NCBI RefSeq assembly: GCF_000719115.1 | Contig: NZ_JOEA01000007.1 | Location: 186,001 to 250,000, forward strand | Reading direction: 5' to 3' | DNA length: 64,000 nucleotides | Source of the DNA: Lentzea albidocapillata | GTDB taxonomy: Bacteria > Actinomycetota > Actinomycetes > Mycobacteriales > Pseudonocardiaceae | Part shown: positions 16,071 to 24,962 of the stretch, one piece after another | How positions within the stretch are numbered: the stretch's first letter is position 1 | How the letters are laid out: every line of letters begins with the position of its first letter | Notes under the pieces: generated by a model | What the model was told of the DNA's origin: nothing | What the model saw: the letters and a program-made list of their open reading frames with translations, nothing else | Database searches by the model: none | Translations under genes and position numbers: made by a program

Positions 16071-17984
16071 ATGTTCGACAGCGTTCTGGTGGCGAACCGC
16101 GGAGAGATCGCGGTCAGGGTGATCCGCGCGTTGCGGTCGCTCGGGGTTCGTTCCGTCGCCGTGTACTCCGACGCGGACGCCGAGGCGTTGCACGTCAAGC
16201 TGGCCGACGAGGCCGTGCGGATCGGTCCTGCGGCCGCCCGCGAGAGCTACCTGTCCATCGAGAAGATCGTTGCGGCCGCCGTTTCCACTGGCGCGCAGGC
16301 GATCCACCCCGGCTACGGCTTCCTCGCCGAGAACACGGCGTTCGCGACGGCCTGCTCCGAGGCCGGAATCGTGTTCGTCGGACCGCCCGCGTCGGCGATC
16401 GACGCGATGGGCGACAAGATCCGCGCGAAGCTGACCGTGTCGGCGGCGGACGTGCCCGTCGTGCCGGGCCGCACTCGTCCGGACATGTCCGACGACGAGA
16501 TCGTCGAAGCGGCCCTGGAGATCGGCTTTCCGGTGCTGCTCAAGCCTTCCGCGGGTGGCGGCGGCAAGGGCATGCGGCTGGTGCACGAGGAATCGGCGCT
16601 GCGCGAGGCGATCGAGTCCGCACGGCGTGAGGCGCGCGGTTCGTTCGGTGACGACACGCTGCTGATCGAACGGTTCATCACGAACCCGCGCCACATCGAG
16701 ATCCAGGTTCTCGGTGACGCGCACGGCAACGTGATCCACCTCGGCGAACGCGAGTGCAGCCTCCAGCGCCGGCACCAGAAGATCATCGAGGAAGCCCCGT
16801 CGCCGTTCCTCACGCCCGAGGTCCGCGAGGCCATGGGCTCCGCCGCGGTCGACGCGGCGAAGGCCGTCGGCTATGTCGGCGCGGGCACCGTCGAGTTCAT
16901 TGTGGACGGTGCGTCCGGCGACTACTTCTTCATGGAGATGAACACCCGGCTGCAGGTCGAGCACCCGGTGACCGAGATGGTCACGGGCGTCGACCTCGTC
17001 GAGTGGCAGCTCCGCGTGGCTTCCGGTGAAGAACTGGATCTCAAGGTCGAGCTGAACGGCCATTCGGTCGAGGCCCGCGTCTACGCCGAGGACCCGGCGC
17101 GCGGCTTCCTGCCGACCGGCGGACGCGTGCTGGCGCTGAGCGAGCCGACGGATGTCCGTGTGGATTCCGGTCTGTACGAAGGGCTTGTCGTCGGTTCGGA
17201 CTACGACCCGATGCTTGCCAAGGTCATCGCACACGGCCGCACCCGCGAGGAAGCTCTCAGGCGCCTGGATCACGCGCTGGGCCGGATGGTGCTGCTCGGC
17301 GTCACGACGAACATCCCGTTCCTGCGCGCGCTTCTGCGTGACGAGGACGTGCGTTCCGGCGCCCTGGACACCGGTCTGGTCGAGCGGAAGCTGGATTCAC
17401 TGACCTCGGCCGAGATTCCGGACGAGGTGTACGTGGCGGCCGGCCTGGAGCGTTCGCTGCAGCCACACGGTGCCGACCCGTGGGACCAGTTGGGCGGCTG
17501 GCGCGTCGGTGAACACGCCTGGACGACCTGGCGGATCAACGACGTCGACGTGCGCGTGCGCGGCGAGGAAGTCGCTGTGGGCGCGGGAGAACCGGTCCGT
17601 GCTCGGGCCCGCCGCGAAGGCGCCGACCTGCTCGTCGGCTCGCGCCGCTACTCGATGGCCCGCGACGGTGACGTGCTGTGGCTGGGCCACGACGGTGCCT
17701 CCTGGGCGCTGGTCGAGGCCGAGTTCCTGGTGGGTGCCGCGGTTGGTGCCGCCGCCTCCGGTGGCCCGGTGAAGTCGCCGATGCCCGGCACCGTGCTGGT
17801 CGTCCGCGCTCAGCAGGGCGAGGAAGTGACCGCCGGTCAAGCGTTGTTCGTGGTCGAGGCCATGAAGATGGAGCACACCGTGACCGCACCGGTCGACGGC
17901 GTGCTCGCCGAAGTGAACGTGCAAGCAGGCCAGCAGGTCGCACTCGACCAGGTACTGGCCCTCGTCGTCTCTCACGAGGAGTGA
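16071..17984 (+). CDS. accA1: Biotin-dependent acyl-CoA carboxylase alpha subunit (biotin carboxylase + BCCP)
   Basis: About 637 residues. Biotin carboxylase occupies residues 1-445 (LVANRGEIAVRVIRA, ATP-grasp glycine loop KPSAGGGGKGM, ERECSLQRRHQK, MNTRLQVEHPVTE), and a biotinyl domain ends the protein with the acceptor lysine in VEAMKMEHT. It carboxylates its own biotin with bicarbonate and ATP for use by the beta subunit just upstream. I placed the start at ATG 16071; a GTG at 16065 overlapping the previous stop is equally possible. The gap to the dehydrogenase gene is five bases. Confidence 0.93.
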   Translation: MFDSVLVANRGEIAVRVIRALRSLGVRSVAVYSDADAEALHVKLADEAVRIGPAAARESYLSIEKIVAAAVSTGAQAIHPGYGFLAENTAFATACSEAGIVFVGPPASAIDAMGDKIRAKLTVSAADVPVVPGRTRPDMSDDEIVEAALEIGFPVLLKPSAGGGGKGMRLVHEESALREAIESARREARGSFGDDTLLIERFITNPRHIEIQVLGDAHGNVIHLGERECSLQRRHQKIIEEAPSPFLTPEVREAMGSAAVDAAKAVGYVGAGTVEFIVDGASGDYFFMEMNTRLQVEHPVTEMVTGVDLVEWQLRVASGEELDLKVELNGHSVEARVYAEDPARGFLPTGGRVLALSEPTDVRVDSGLYEGLVVGSDYDPMLAKVIAHGRTREEALRRLDHALGRMVLLGVTTNIPFLRALLRDEDVRSGALDTGLVERKLDSLTSAEIPDEVYVAAGLERSLQPHGADPWDQLGGWRVGEHAWTTWRINDVDVRVRGEEVAVGAGEPVRARARREGADLLVGSRRYSMARDGDVLWLGHDGASWALVEAEFLVGAAVGAAASGGPVKSPMPGTVLVVRAQQGEEVTAGQALFVVEAMKMEHTVTAPVDGVLAEVNVQAGQQVALDQVLALVVSHEE

Positions 17985-17989
17985 CAGCA

Positions 17990-19141
17990 ATGTTGGACTT
18001 CAGGCTCCCGAGCGAGTACGAGGACCTGCGCAAGACCGTCGAGGAGTTCGCGCGCGACGAGGTGGCGCCGGTCATCGGCGACTACTACGAGCGCTGCGAG
18101 TTCCCGTACCCGATCGTCGCGAAGATGGGGCAGATGGGCCTGCTCGGCCTGCCGTTCCCCGAGGAGCACGGCGGCATGGGCGGCGACTACTTCGCCCTGT
18201 GCATCACGCTCGAAGAGCTCGCGCGCGTCGACTCGTCGGTCGCGATCACGGTGGAGGCGGCGACGTCGCTGGGCGCCATGCCCATCTACCGCTACGGCAC
18301 CGACGAGCAGAAGGCCGAGTGGCTGCCTTCCCTGACGTCCGGCCAGAAGCTCGGCGCGTTCGGCCTCACCGAACCCGGTTCCGGCTCCGACGCGGCCGCC
18401 CTGGCCACCACCGCGCGCCTCGAAGGCGACGAGTGGGTCATCAACGGCACCAAGGCGTTCATCACGAACTCCGGCACGGACATCACCGGCCTGGTGACGG
18501 TCGCCGCGGTCACGGGCACCCGGCCCGACGGCCGCAAGGAGATCTCCTCGATCATCGTCCCGTCCGGCACCCCGGGCTTCACGGTGTCGAAGAAGTACTC
18601 CAAGGTCGGCTGGAGCGCCTCCGACACCCGCGAACTGTCCTTCCAGGACTGCCGCGTGCCCGCGGCGAACCTGCTCGGCACGCGAGGCCGCGGCTTCGCC
18701 CAGTTCCTGCGCACGCTGGACGAGGGCCGCGTCGCCATCGCCGCGCTGTCGGTCGGCCTCGCCCAGGGCTGCGTGGACGAGTCGGTCCGCTACGCCCACG
18801 AGCGCGAGACGTTCGGCGCGAAGATCGGCACCTACCAGGCCATCCAGTTCAAGATCGCGGAGATGGAGGCCCGCGTGCACACCGCGCGTCTGGCCTACTA
18901 CGAGGCCGCGTCCCGGATGCTGCGCGGCGAGCCGTTCAAGAAGCAGGCGGCCATCGCGAAGCTCGTCTCGTCCGAGGCGGCGATGGACAACGCCCGCGAC
19001 GCCACGCAGATCTTCGGCGGCTACGGCTTCATGAACGAGTACCCGGTCGGCCGGTTCTACCGCGACGCCAAGATCCTGGAGATCGGCGAGGGCACCTCCG
19101 AGGTGCAGAAGATGTTGATCGCTCGCGAACTGGGCCTTTAG
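17990..19141 (+). CDS. Acyl-CoA dehydrogenase (fadE19-like, branched/short-chain)
   Basis: From ATG 17990 the product has 383 residues and the full acyl-CoA dehydrogenase fold: FGLTEPGSGSDAA for substrate/FAD contact, ITNSGTD, IAALSVGLAQGCVDESVRYA, and IFGGYGFMNEYPVGRFYRDA. The catalytic base is in the MCAD position (LEIGEGTSEVQKM); human isovaleryl-CoA dehydrogenase instead uses a Glu in another helix, so an exact isovaleryl assignment is not safe. As third gene of the operon it should supply or consume the unsaturated acyl-CoA handled by the carboxylase. The upstream open frame is a shadow of accA1. Confidence 0.9.
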   Translation: MLDFRLPSEYEDLRKTVEEFARDEVAPVIGDYYERCEFPYPIVAKMGQMGLLGLPFPEEHGGMGGDYFALCITLEELARVDSSVAITVEAATSLGAMPIYRYGTDEQKAEWLPSLTSGQKLGAFGLTEPGSGSDAAALATTARLEGDEWVINGTKAFITNSGTDITGLVTVAAVTGTRPDGRKEISSIIVPSGTPGFTVSKKYSKVGWSASDTRELSFQDCRVPAANLLGTRGRGFAQFLRTLDEGRVAIAALSVGLAQGCVDESVRYAHERETFGAKIGTYQAIQFKIAEMEARVHTARLAYYEAASRMLRGEPFKKQAAIAKLVSSEAAMDNARDATQIFGGYGFMNEYPVGRFYRDAKILEIGEGTSEVQKMLIARELGL

Positions 19142-19231
19142 GCCGTTCCATCTAAATAACTTCAAAACGCCGGTCCGAATCGAGCTGTCCGGCTACCGTC
19201 GTTTGCCTTCCGCACGAGTGTGAGGGTGCAG

Positions 19232-22009
19232 ATGACAGGTAGTCGGCCAGAACCGGTCTTTCCCGGATTGAACCAGCTCCTCGAAGTGATTCGCGGGCTG
19301 TGCGACCGGCCGGGGTTCTTCTATCGGAGTCCGACCGAGGAAGTGGTCGGTGACCAGCCGCTTCCGCTGCTCTACGTGGAGAGCGAAGCCAGTCCGACGG
19401 ATTTCCTGCGCGCGTTGGAGGCGAAGCTCGACACCGGCGTTCCGGGAATACCGCACGCATATGTCGACGTGTCCGCGGTGGCCGGAGAAGTTGACAAAAG
19501 ATGGCCACCGAAGTCGCGGGAGACGCCACCGCTGCTGCCGTTGCTGGACGAACTGTCCTTTCGGCTGTCCCAGATCCACATCGGCACCGAACGACTGACC
19601 AGGTTCGACCACTACCGGCTCGCCGACTGGCTCACCGGCAAGAAGCTGCCGAGCAAACCGGGACGGCAGGACGACCGGGCGAGCGTCATCGAGCTGTTGC
19701 GCAGCTGGACCGGCCGGACGGGCCAGGACGGCGAGGCGGTCAACCGGGCCGTCGACGCGTTCATCCCGGGTCTCGTGACGAGGCTGGGGCTCGGGCTCGT
19801 CGCCTGGGTCGGCACGAAGCTGGGCTTCCGATGGCTGGCCAAGAGGGTGCCCGGGCTCGCGCGCGAGTCGAAGTGGTTCATGAAGGGACAGAACTTCGCG
19901 CTGCCCAACCACTCCATCGAGTTCCTCGGGTTCGCTGAGCGGCTCACGCTGGGCCGGCGCGAGGCCGAGAGCGAGAAGCAGATCAAGCTGCTGCTCGTGC
20001 ACGCGTTCCTGGAGGACCTGCGGATCGCGTACCGGCGGCGCGGACGGTTCCTGCCGCGCAGGGTCGGCTGGCGGCGCACCGCGTACGTTCCCGTGCTGCT
20101 CGACGGCGTGAACGAGAGCAACGGTGGCTGGGAGCTGCTCCAGCTGATCAACGAGGTGCGCAACCGGACCGGCGAACTGGACCCGCTGCTGGTGATCGCG
20201 GCGAGCTCGGCGCAGCCTGCGCTGTCGGAGATGTTCAAGACCAGGCCGTGGCGTGCGGAGAACGCCGCCGAAGCGCTGGCGACGTGGCAGCAGAAGCTGC
20301 CGGGCAAGCGTCAGCAGCTCGACGTGGCCGCGCGCTACCTCATGATCAAGCTGCCGTTCCCCGACCCGGAGCGGGCGACGTGGCTGGGCGCACCGGTCTT
20401 CCGGGCGCCGCCCGTGCGGTGGCTCGCGAAGTCGCGCAGGCTGGAGCTGATCATTTCGGCGATGGTGCTGTTGCTGCTGGTGCCGGGGTTCACGAAGGTG
20501 CAGGCGAACATCGAGGCGAACTGCTCGATCGTCGGCTCCGCGATCTCGCCGGGAGTGTCGACGAGGCTGATGGACGTCGACGGCCACCTGGAGTGCGTCG
20601 GCTACAGCGACAACGACAACCAGGTGTTCGGCTCGAACGAACGGCTGCGGTGGACGCAGCAGGCGGTCTTCGCGCAGAACGCGGTGGCCGAACGGCTGCA
20701 CGAGGACGCTCCCGGCCGTCCACTGGTCTCGTTGCTGTACTTCTCCAGTCTCACCCACCGCGACGCCAACCCCGACGCCGACCACTCCCGTGCCGAGGAA
20801 CTGGAGGGCATGCTGCTCAAGCAACGGCAGCAGAACGACAGGTCGCGTTCGGAACCGTTGCTGCGCATCGTGATCGCGAACGGCGGCGCGACGATGAAGA
20901 AGGCGCCCGAGGTGCTGCGGGACATGCTGACCCCGTTGCTGGAACGCGATCCCAGCATCATCGGCGTGATCGGGCTCGACCGCAGCGTCGCGGAGACCCA
21001 GGCCGTCATCACCGAACTCGGAGCGCTGGGGGTGCCGACCGTCGGCACCACGCTCACCGAGGCCTCGCTGCCGGGCAAGTCGGCGACGTACTTCCAGCTG
21101 ATCCCCGGCAACGTCCGGCAGGCCGACCTGGTCCAGAAGTACGCGCAGCACCTCGGCGTGAGCAAGGTGACGATCTACCACCCGCCGCTGGGCAAGAACG
21201 ACATCTACCTCACCGACCTGGTCGACGTGCTGGGCAAGCACCTGGCAGCCGCGTCCGTCAACGCCCAGGCCGTCCCGTGGGTCAACAGCCCGCAGGAACT
21301 GCAGTCGCAGTGCGCGGACGACCACTCCAGCGAGATGGCGTTCTTCGCGGGGCGGGAGGAGGACTTCGGCGAGTTCCTGCGTGCGGTCGGCAGGGACTGC
21401 TACGACAAGAGCCGGCTGCCCCGCATCCTCGCCGACGACGCCATCATCCGGTTCATCGCGCAGAAGGCCAGCCGCACGCACGACTCACTGGCCGGTATGC
21501 GGGTGTCCTACGTGAGCATGGCCGGGCTGATCGTGCTCGCGGGAAAGGACTGCGTGCAGGGCAAACCGGATCCGACGAAGGTGCGTGGCGGCCAGCCGCT
21601 GGACGCGTTCTGTGCCGGCTACAGCAGGCTAGCCAAGGAGATCCAGGAGACCCCGCTCGCGCCGGAGGACAAACCTGCCAAGCCGTGGCCCGGTGAGCAC
21701 ATGGGTGTCGCCTACGACGCGGCCGGACTGTTCCTCGACGCCGTGCGCAACGCCCAGAAGCGCCTGGGCAACCAGCCCGGGCGCACGCCACAGCGGGGTG
21801 CGATCGGAGGTGAGCTGCGGGAGCTGAACTCCCACGGAGCCACCGGACGCACGGACTTCGCCGCGTCTCGCGTTGGGGAGCGGCGCAACTTCACGATCCT
21901 CGAACTCAAGAACATCCACGACTTCGAGGAGCAGCCCACGTGCGTGTTCGCGACCGGTGACCTCTACAGCACGGATTCGCCGAAGCTGGCCAACGGTTGC
22001 CCTGCCTAG
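19232..22009 (+). CDS. Single-pass membrane protein: degenerate STAND-like NTPase region + extracellular type-1 periplasmic-binding fold
   Basis: From ATG 19232 (ribosome site GAGGG just upstream) 925 residues. Residues about 40-390 look like an NTPase module that has lost its P-loop: the first strand reads PLPLLYVESEASPTDFLRAL without GxxxxGKS/T, yet a Walker-B-like strand YVPVLLDGVNES is kept near residue 290. One membrane helix follows at about 405-422 (LELIISAMVLLLLVPGF), with basic residues on its N-terminal side, so the NTPase part should be cytoplasmic. Residues about 430-925 resemble branched-chain amino acid-binding proteins (type-1 PBP). It may sense an extracellular ligand. It overlaps the convergent gene by four bases. 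Confidence 0.7.
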   Translation: MTGSRPEPVFPGLNQLLEVIRGLCDRPGFFYRSPTEEVVGDQPLPLLYVESEASPTDFLRALEAKLDTGVPGIPHAYVDVSAVAGEVDKRWPPKSRETPPLLPLLDELSFRLSQIHIGTERLTRFDHYRLADWLTGKKLPSKPGRQDDRASVIELLRSWTGRTGQDGEAVNRAVDAFIPGLVTRLGLGLVAWVGTKLGFRWLAKRVPGLARESKWFMKGQNFALPNHSIEFLGFAERLTLGRREAESEKQIKLLLVHAFLEDLRIAYRRRGRFLPRRVGWRRTAYVPVLLDGVNESNGGWELLQLINEVRNRTGELDPLLVIAASSAQPALSEMFKTRPWRAENAAEALATWQQKLPGKRQQLDVAARYLMIKLPFPDPERATWLGAPVFRAPPVRWLAKSRRLELIISAMVLLLLVPGFTKVQANIEANCSIVGSAISPGVSTRLMDVDGHLECVGYSDNDNQVFGSNERLRWTQQAVFAQNAVAERLHEDAPGRPLVSLLYFSSLTHRDANPDADHSRAEELEGMLLKQRQQNDRSRSEPLLRIVIANGGATMKKAPEVLRDMLTPLLERDPSIIGVIGLDRSVAETQAVITELGALGVPTVGTTLTEASLPGKSATYFQLIPGNVRQADLVQKYAQHLGVSKVTIYHPPLGKNDIYLTDLVDVLGKHLAAASVNAQAVPWVNSPQELQSQCADDHSSEMAFFAGREEDFGEFLRAVGRDCYDKSRLPRILADDAIIRFIAQKASRTHDSLAGMRVSYVSMAGLIVLAGKDCVQGKPDPTKVRGGQPLDAFCAGYSRLAKEIQETPLAPEDKPAKPWPGEHMGVAYDAAGLFLDAVRNAQKRLGNQPGRTPQRGAIGGELRELNSHGATGRTDFAASRVGERRNFTILELKNIHDFEEQPTCVFATGDLYSTDSPKLANGCPA

Positions 22010-23541
22010 GTTTTTGTGACAGCTCGGTCGATGATCGAGGCGAAGTCGGTGGACTTGGGGAGCGTGCCGAACGCGACTCCCCAGTCCCCGCCCAGCCGTG
22101 AACCGAGGAACGCGTCCGCGACGGCGGGGTGCCCGTGCTTCACCAGCAGGGCACCCTGCAGGATCAGCGCCATCTTCTCCACGACCCGGCGCGCCTGCGA
22201 CTCGTCCACATCGGACAGTGCGGTGCCGAGATCGTTCAACGCCCTGTCGATGCGCTGGTCGACCCCGGTGACGGCGGCGAGGAACTCCTGCACCGAGTCG
22301 GGTTCCTTCTTCATCGCGCGCAGGACGTCCAGCGCGGCGACGTTGCCGGAGCCCTCCCAGATCGACATCAGCGGCGACTCGCGGAACAGCCGCGGCATCC
22401 CGCTGTCCTCGATGTACCCGTTGCCGCCCAGACACTCCAACGCCTCGGCGGCGTGCACCGGGCCGCGCTTGCACACCCAGTACTTGGTGACCGCGAGGCC
22501 GAGCCGCGGCCGGTGCTGCGCGAGCCACATCGCGGCCGTGGTCGCCGCCTCGGACTCGATCGCGAGGTCCGCCAGCACGTTGCGCATGGCGGGCTGGTCG
22601 ATCAGGTAGCTGCCGAACGCCTTGCGGTGCGCGGCGTGGTGCGCGGCCTGCCTGAGTCCGGCGCGCATGCCCGCGGCGCTGCCGAGAACGCAGTCGAGCC
22701 GGGTCATGTTGACCATCTCGATGATGGTCCGCACGCCTCGGCCCTCGTCGCCGACCCGGTGCGCGAACGCCTCGTCGTACTCGATCTCGGCGGAGGCGTT
22801 GGACTTGTTGCCCAGCTTGTCCTTCAGGCGCTGCAGGAAGAACCGGTTGCGCGTGCCGTCCGGGAGCACTCGCGGCACGAGGAAGCACGTCAGCCCGCCG
22901 GGGGCCTGCGCGAGGGTCAGGAACACGTCCGACATCGGTGCCGAGGTGAACCACTTGTGCCCGGTCAGCAGGTAGCCGTCGGCGACCGGCTTCGCGACGG
23001 TGGTGTTCGCGCGGACGTCCGATCCGCCCTGCTTCTCGGTCATCGACATGCCGGCGATCAGGCCATGCTTGGACAGCGGTGCGCGCAGCCCGAAGTCGTA
23101 GTTCCGCGCAGTGAGAAGAGGTTCGTAGCTTTCGGCCAGATCCGGCGCGACGCGCAAAGCGGGTACTGATGCGTAAGTCATCGAAATCGGGCATCCGTGG
23201 CCGGCCTCGACCTGGGACCACACGTAGAACCTGGCCGCCCGCTCCAGGTGCCCACCGTCGACGTAGGCGTGCAAACCGTGCGAAACGGCGACGTCCATCA
23301 GTTCGTGCCAGGCGGGGTGGAACTCGACCTCGTCGATCCTGTTCCCGAACCGGTCATGGGTGTGCAGCACCGGCGGGTAGGCGTTTGCGAGCCTGCCGTG
23401 CTCCTGCCACTCGGGGCTGCCCGCGAGCCTGCCCAGCGAGTGCAGTTCGGCGTCGTCGACCCAGCTGAGCAGGGCCGGGTCGTCCGCGACGTCGTGGCCG
23501 CTCAGCGGCGGGACCTGGTTGGTCACCTCGTGCGTAGCCAT
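22006..23541 (-). CDS. AidB-like acyl-CoA dehydrogenase family protein
   Basis: From ATG 23541 (MATHEVTNQVPPL) 511 residues. The N-terminal domain and length match the AidB group: PISMTYASVPALR, GMSMTEKQGGSDVRANTT, GHKWFTSAPMSDVFLTLA, and the C-terminal CLGGNGYIEDSGMPRLFRE with SIWEGSGNVAALDVLRA. E. coli AidB is an FAD protein linked to the adaptive response to alkylating agents; a native reaction is not established. Here it is divergent from the bfaAB pair, with a short inverted repeat between them, so a role in fatty acid chemistry is also possible. The longer open frame upstream of 23541 is a shadow. Confidence 0.88.
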   Translation of the reverse strand: MATHEVTNQVPPLSGHDVADDPALLSWVDDAELHSLGRLAGSPEWQEHGRLANAYPPVLHTHDRFGNRIDEVEFHPAWHELMDVAVSHGLHAYVDGGHLERAARFYVWSQVEAGHGCPISMTYASVPALRVAPDLAESYEPLLTARNYDFGLRAPLSKHGLIAGMSMTEKQGGSDVRANTTVAKPVADGYLLTGHKWFTSAPMSDVFLTLAQAPGGLTCFLVPRVLPDGTRNRFFLQRLKDKLGNKSNASAEIEYDEAFAHRVGDEGRGVRTIIEMVNMTRLDCVLGSAAGMRAGLRQAAHHAAHRKAFGSYLIDQPAMRNVLADLAIESEAATTAAMWLAQHRPRLGLAVTKYWVCKRGPVHAAEALECLGGNGYIEDSGMPRLFRESPLMSIWEGSGNVAALDVLRAMKKEPDSVQEFLAAVTGVDQRIDRALNDLGTALSDVDESQARRVVEKMALILQGALLVKHGHPAVADAFLGSRLGGDWGVAFGTLPKSTDFASIIDRAVTKT

Positions 23542-23550
23542 GCCCCGCAC

Positions 23551-23569
23551 GTTACTACTCGTAAGTAAC
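23551..23569. promoter_or_regulatory. Inverted repeat in the AidB/bfaA divergent promoter
   Basis: GTTACT (23551-23556) and AGTAAC (23564-23569) are exact inverted arms with a 7-bp spacer in the roughly 45-bp gap between two divergent start codons. TetR-family operators in actinobacteria often look like this (TTACT-n-AGTAA), so it may co-regulate both genes. Confidence 0.5.
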
Positions 23570-23585
23570 TTTGGGCAGGGTGCCG

Positions 23586-24962
23586 GTGAAGATCGCTGGC
23601 CCATTCGGGCTTTTGGGCGTGCCAAGGACGCTGACGAGGAATAACGTCGTTCTGGTGAGTGACCATGGGCACAGCTCGGCCGTGGCTGCGCTGAGCGCGC
23701 AGTACGCCGCGATGCGCGAAGGTGCGCCAGTGCGGCTCGCGAAGAAGACGTCGAACCTCTTCCGGTTCCGGGCCGACCAGGCCGGCGGGCTCGACGTCGG
23801 CAGGTTCGACCAGGTCCTGTCCGTGGACCCGGTCGGACGCACCGCACAGGTGCAGGGCATGACCACCTACGAGAACCTCGTCGCCGCGACACTTCCCCAC
23901 GGCATGATGCCGTTGGTGGTGCCGCAGCTCAAAACCATCACCATCGGCGGTGCGGTCGCCGGACTCGGCATCGAGTCCACGTCCTTCCGCAACGGGCTGC
24001 CGCACGAGTCCGTGCGGGAGCTGGAGATCCTCACCGGCGACGGCGAGGTGGTCGTCGCCAAACCGGACGACGACCTGTTCCGCGCGTTCCCCAACTCCTA
24101 CGGGACGCTGGGCTACGCGCTGCGGCTGGAGATCGAGCTGGAGCCGGTGCGCCAGTACGTCCGGCTGCGGCATGTGCCGTTCGGCTCCTTCGCGGAATGC
24201 GCCGCCGTCATCGAGGAGGTCTGCGAGGACGGCTCGGCGGACTTCGTCGACGGCACCGTGTTCTCACGGGGCGAGATGTACCTGACGCTGGGCCATTACA
24301 CCGACATCGCGCCCTACACGTCGGACTACACCGGCAACCAGATCTACTACCGGTCCATCCAGAAACGCCGCACGGACCACCTGACGATCCACGACTACCT
24401 GTGGCGCTGGGACACCGACTGGTTCTGGTGCTCGCGGGCGTTCGGCGCGCAGAACCCGGTCGTCCGTCGCATGTGGCCGAAGCGCTACCTGCGTTCGGAC
24501 GTGTACCGCGGGCTCGTCGCGAAGCACCGGCGGCTGAGGCCGCGCACGGACGTCGAGCCGGTGATCCAGGACGTGGAGATCCCGGTCGCCGGCCTGGCCG
24601 ACTTCCTCGACTTCTTCGACCGCGAGATCGGCATCACGCCGGTGTGGCTGTGTCCCGTTCGCCTGCGGGACACCACAGGCTGGCCGCTGTACCCGATGGA
24701 CAAGGACACCTTGTACGTCAACGTCGGGTTCTGGTCGGAGGTCCCGGTACGACCGGGGGAGAAGATGGGTGACCGCAACCGGCTGATCGAGCGCGAGGTG
24801 GCGCGGCTGGGCGGCCACAAGTCGCTGTACTCGGACTCCTACTACACCGAGGACGAGTTCTGGCGGCACTACAACGGTTCGCACTACCGGTCCGTGAAGG
24901 CCCGGTACGACCAGACGAACCGCCTGCCTGATCTGTACGCCAAGTGTGTCAGGGGACGATGA
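23586..24962 (+). CDS. bfaA: FAD-binding oxidoreductase of 10-methyl fatty acid synthesis (BfaA/TmsA type)
   Basis: About 458 residues. It is a DWARF1/sterol-24-reductase-like FAD oxidoreductase with a PCMH-type FAD domain (TTYENLVAATLPHGMMPLVV, TITIGGAVAGLGIESTSFRN, GLPHESVRELEILTGDGE) and a C-terminal substrate domain (GITPVWLCPVRLRD, LYVNVGFWSEV). In mycobacteria and relatives the homologue (Rv0449c, BfaA) reduces the 10-methylene intermediate to 10-methylstearoyl (tuberculostearoyl) lipid. The next gene is the matching methyltransferase, directly abutting, which makes the assignment strong. Start choice is uncertain: GTG 23586 has GGGCAGGG upstream; TTG 23571 and GTG 23580 are in frame. 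Confidence 0.85.
   Translation: MKIAGPFGLLGVPRTLTRNNVVLVSDHGHSSAVAALSAQYAAMREGAPVRLAKKTSNLFRFRADQAGGLDVGRFDQVLSVDPVGRTAQVQGMTTYENLVAATLPHGMMPLVVPQLKTITIGGAVAGLGIESTSFRNGLPHESVRELEILTGDGEVVVAKPDDDLFRAFPNSYGTLGYALRLEIELEPVRQYVRLRHVPFGSFAECAAVIEEVCEDGSADFVDGTVFSRGEMYLTLGHYTDIAPYTSDYTGNQIYYRSIQKRRTDHLTIHDYLWRWDTDWFWCSRAFGAQNPVVRRMWPKRYLRSDVYRGLVAKHRRLRPRTDVEPVIQDVEIPVAGLADFLDFFDREIGITPVWLCPVRLRDTTGWPLYPMDKDTLYVNVGFWSEVPVRPGEKMGDRNRLIEREVARLGGHKSLYSDSYYTEDEFWRHYNGSHYRSVKARYDQTNRLPDLYAKCVRGR

Noticed and set aside
14479..19141. Propionyl/acetyl-CoA carboxylase as identity for the accD1-accA1 pair
   Set aside because: The [20 protein letters not shown] type of beta subunit and the linked acyl-CoA dehydrogenase fit the methylcrotonyl-CoA (leucine) branch better.
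19193..21481. Minus-strand open frame of over 700 codons
   Set aside because: It is antisense to the NTPase-like/PBP protein and has shadow composition (Arg, Gln, Pro, His).
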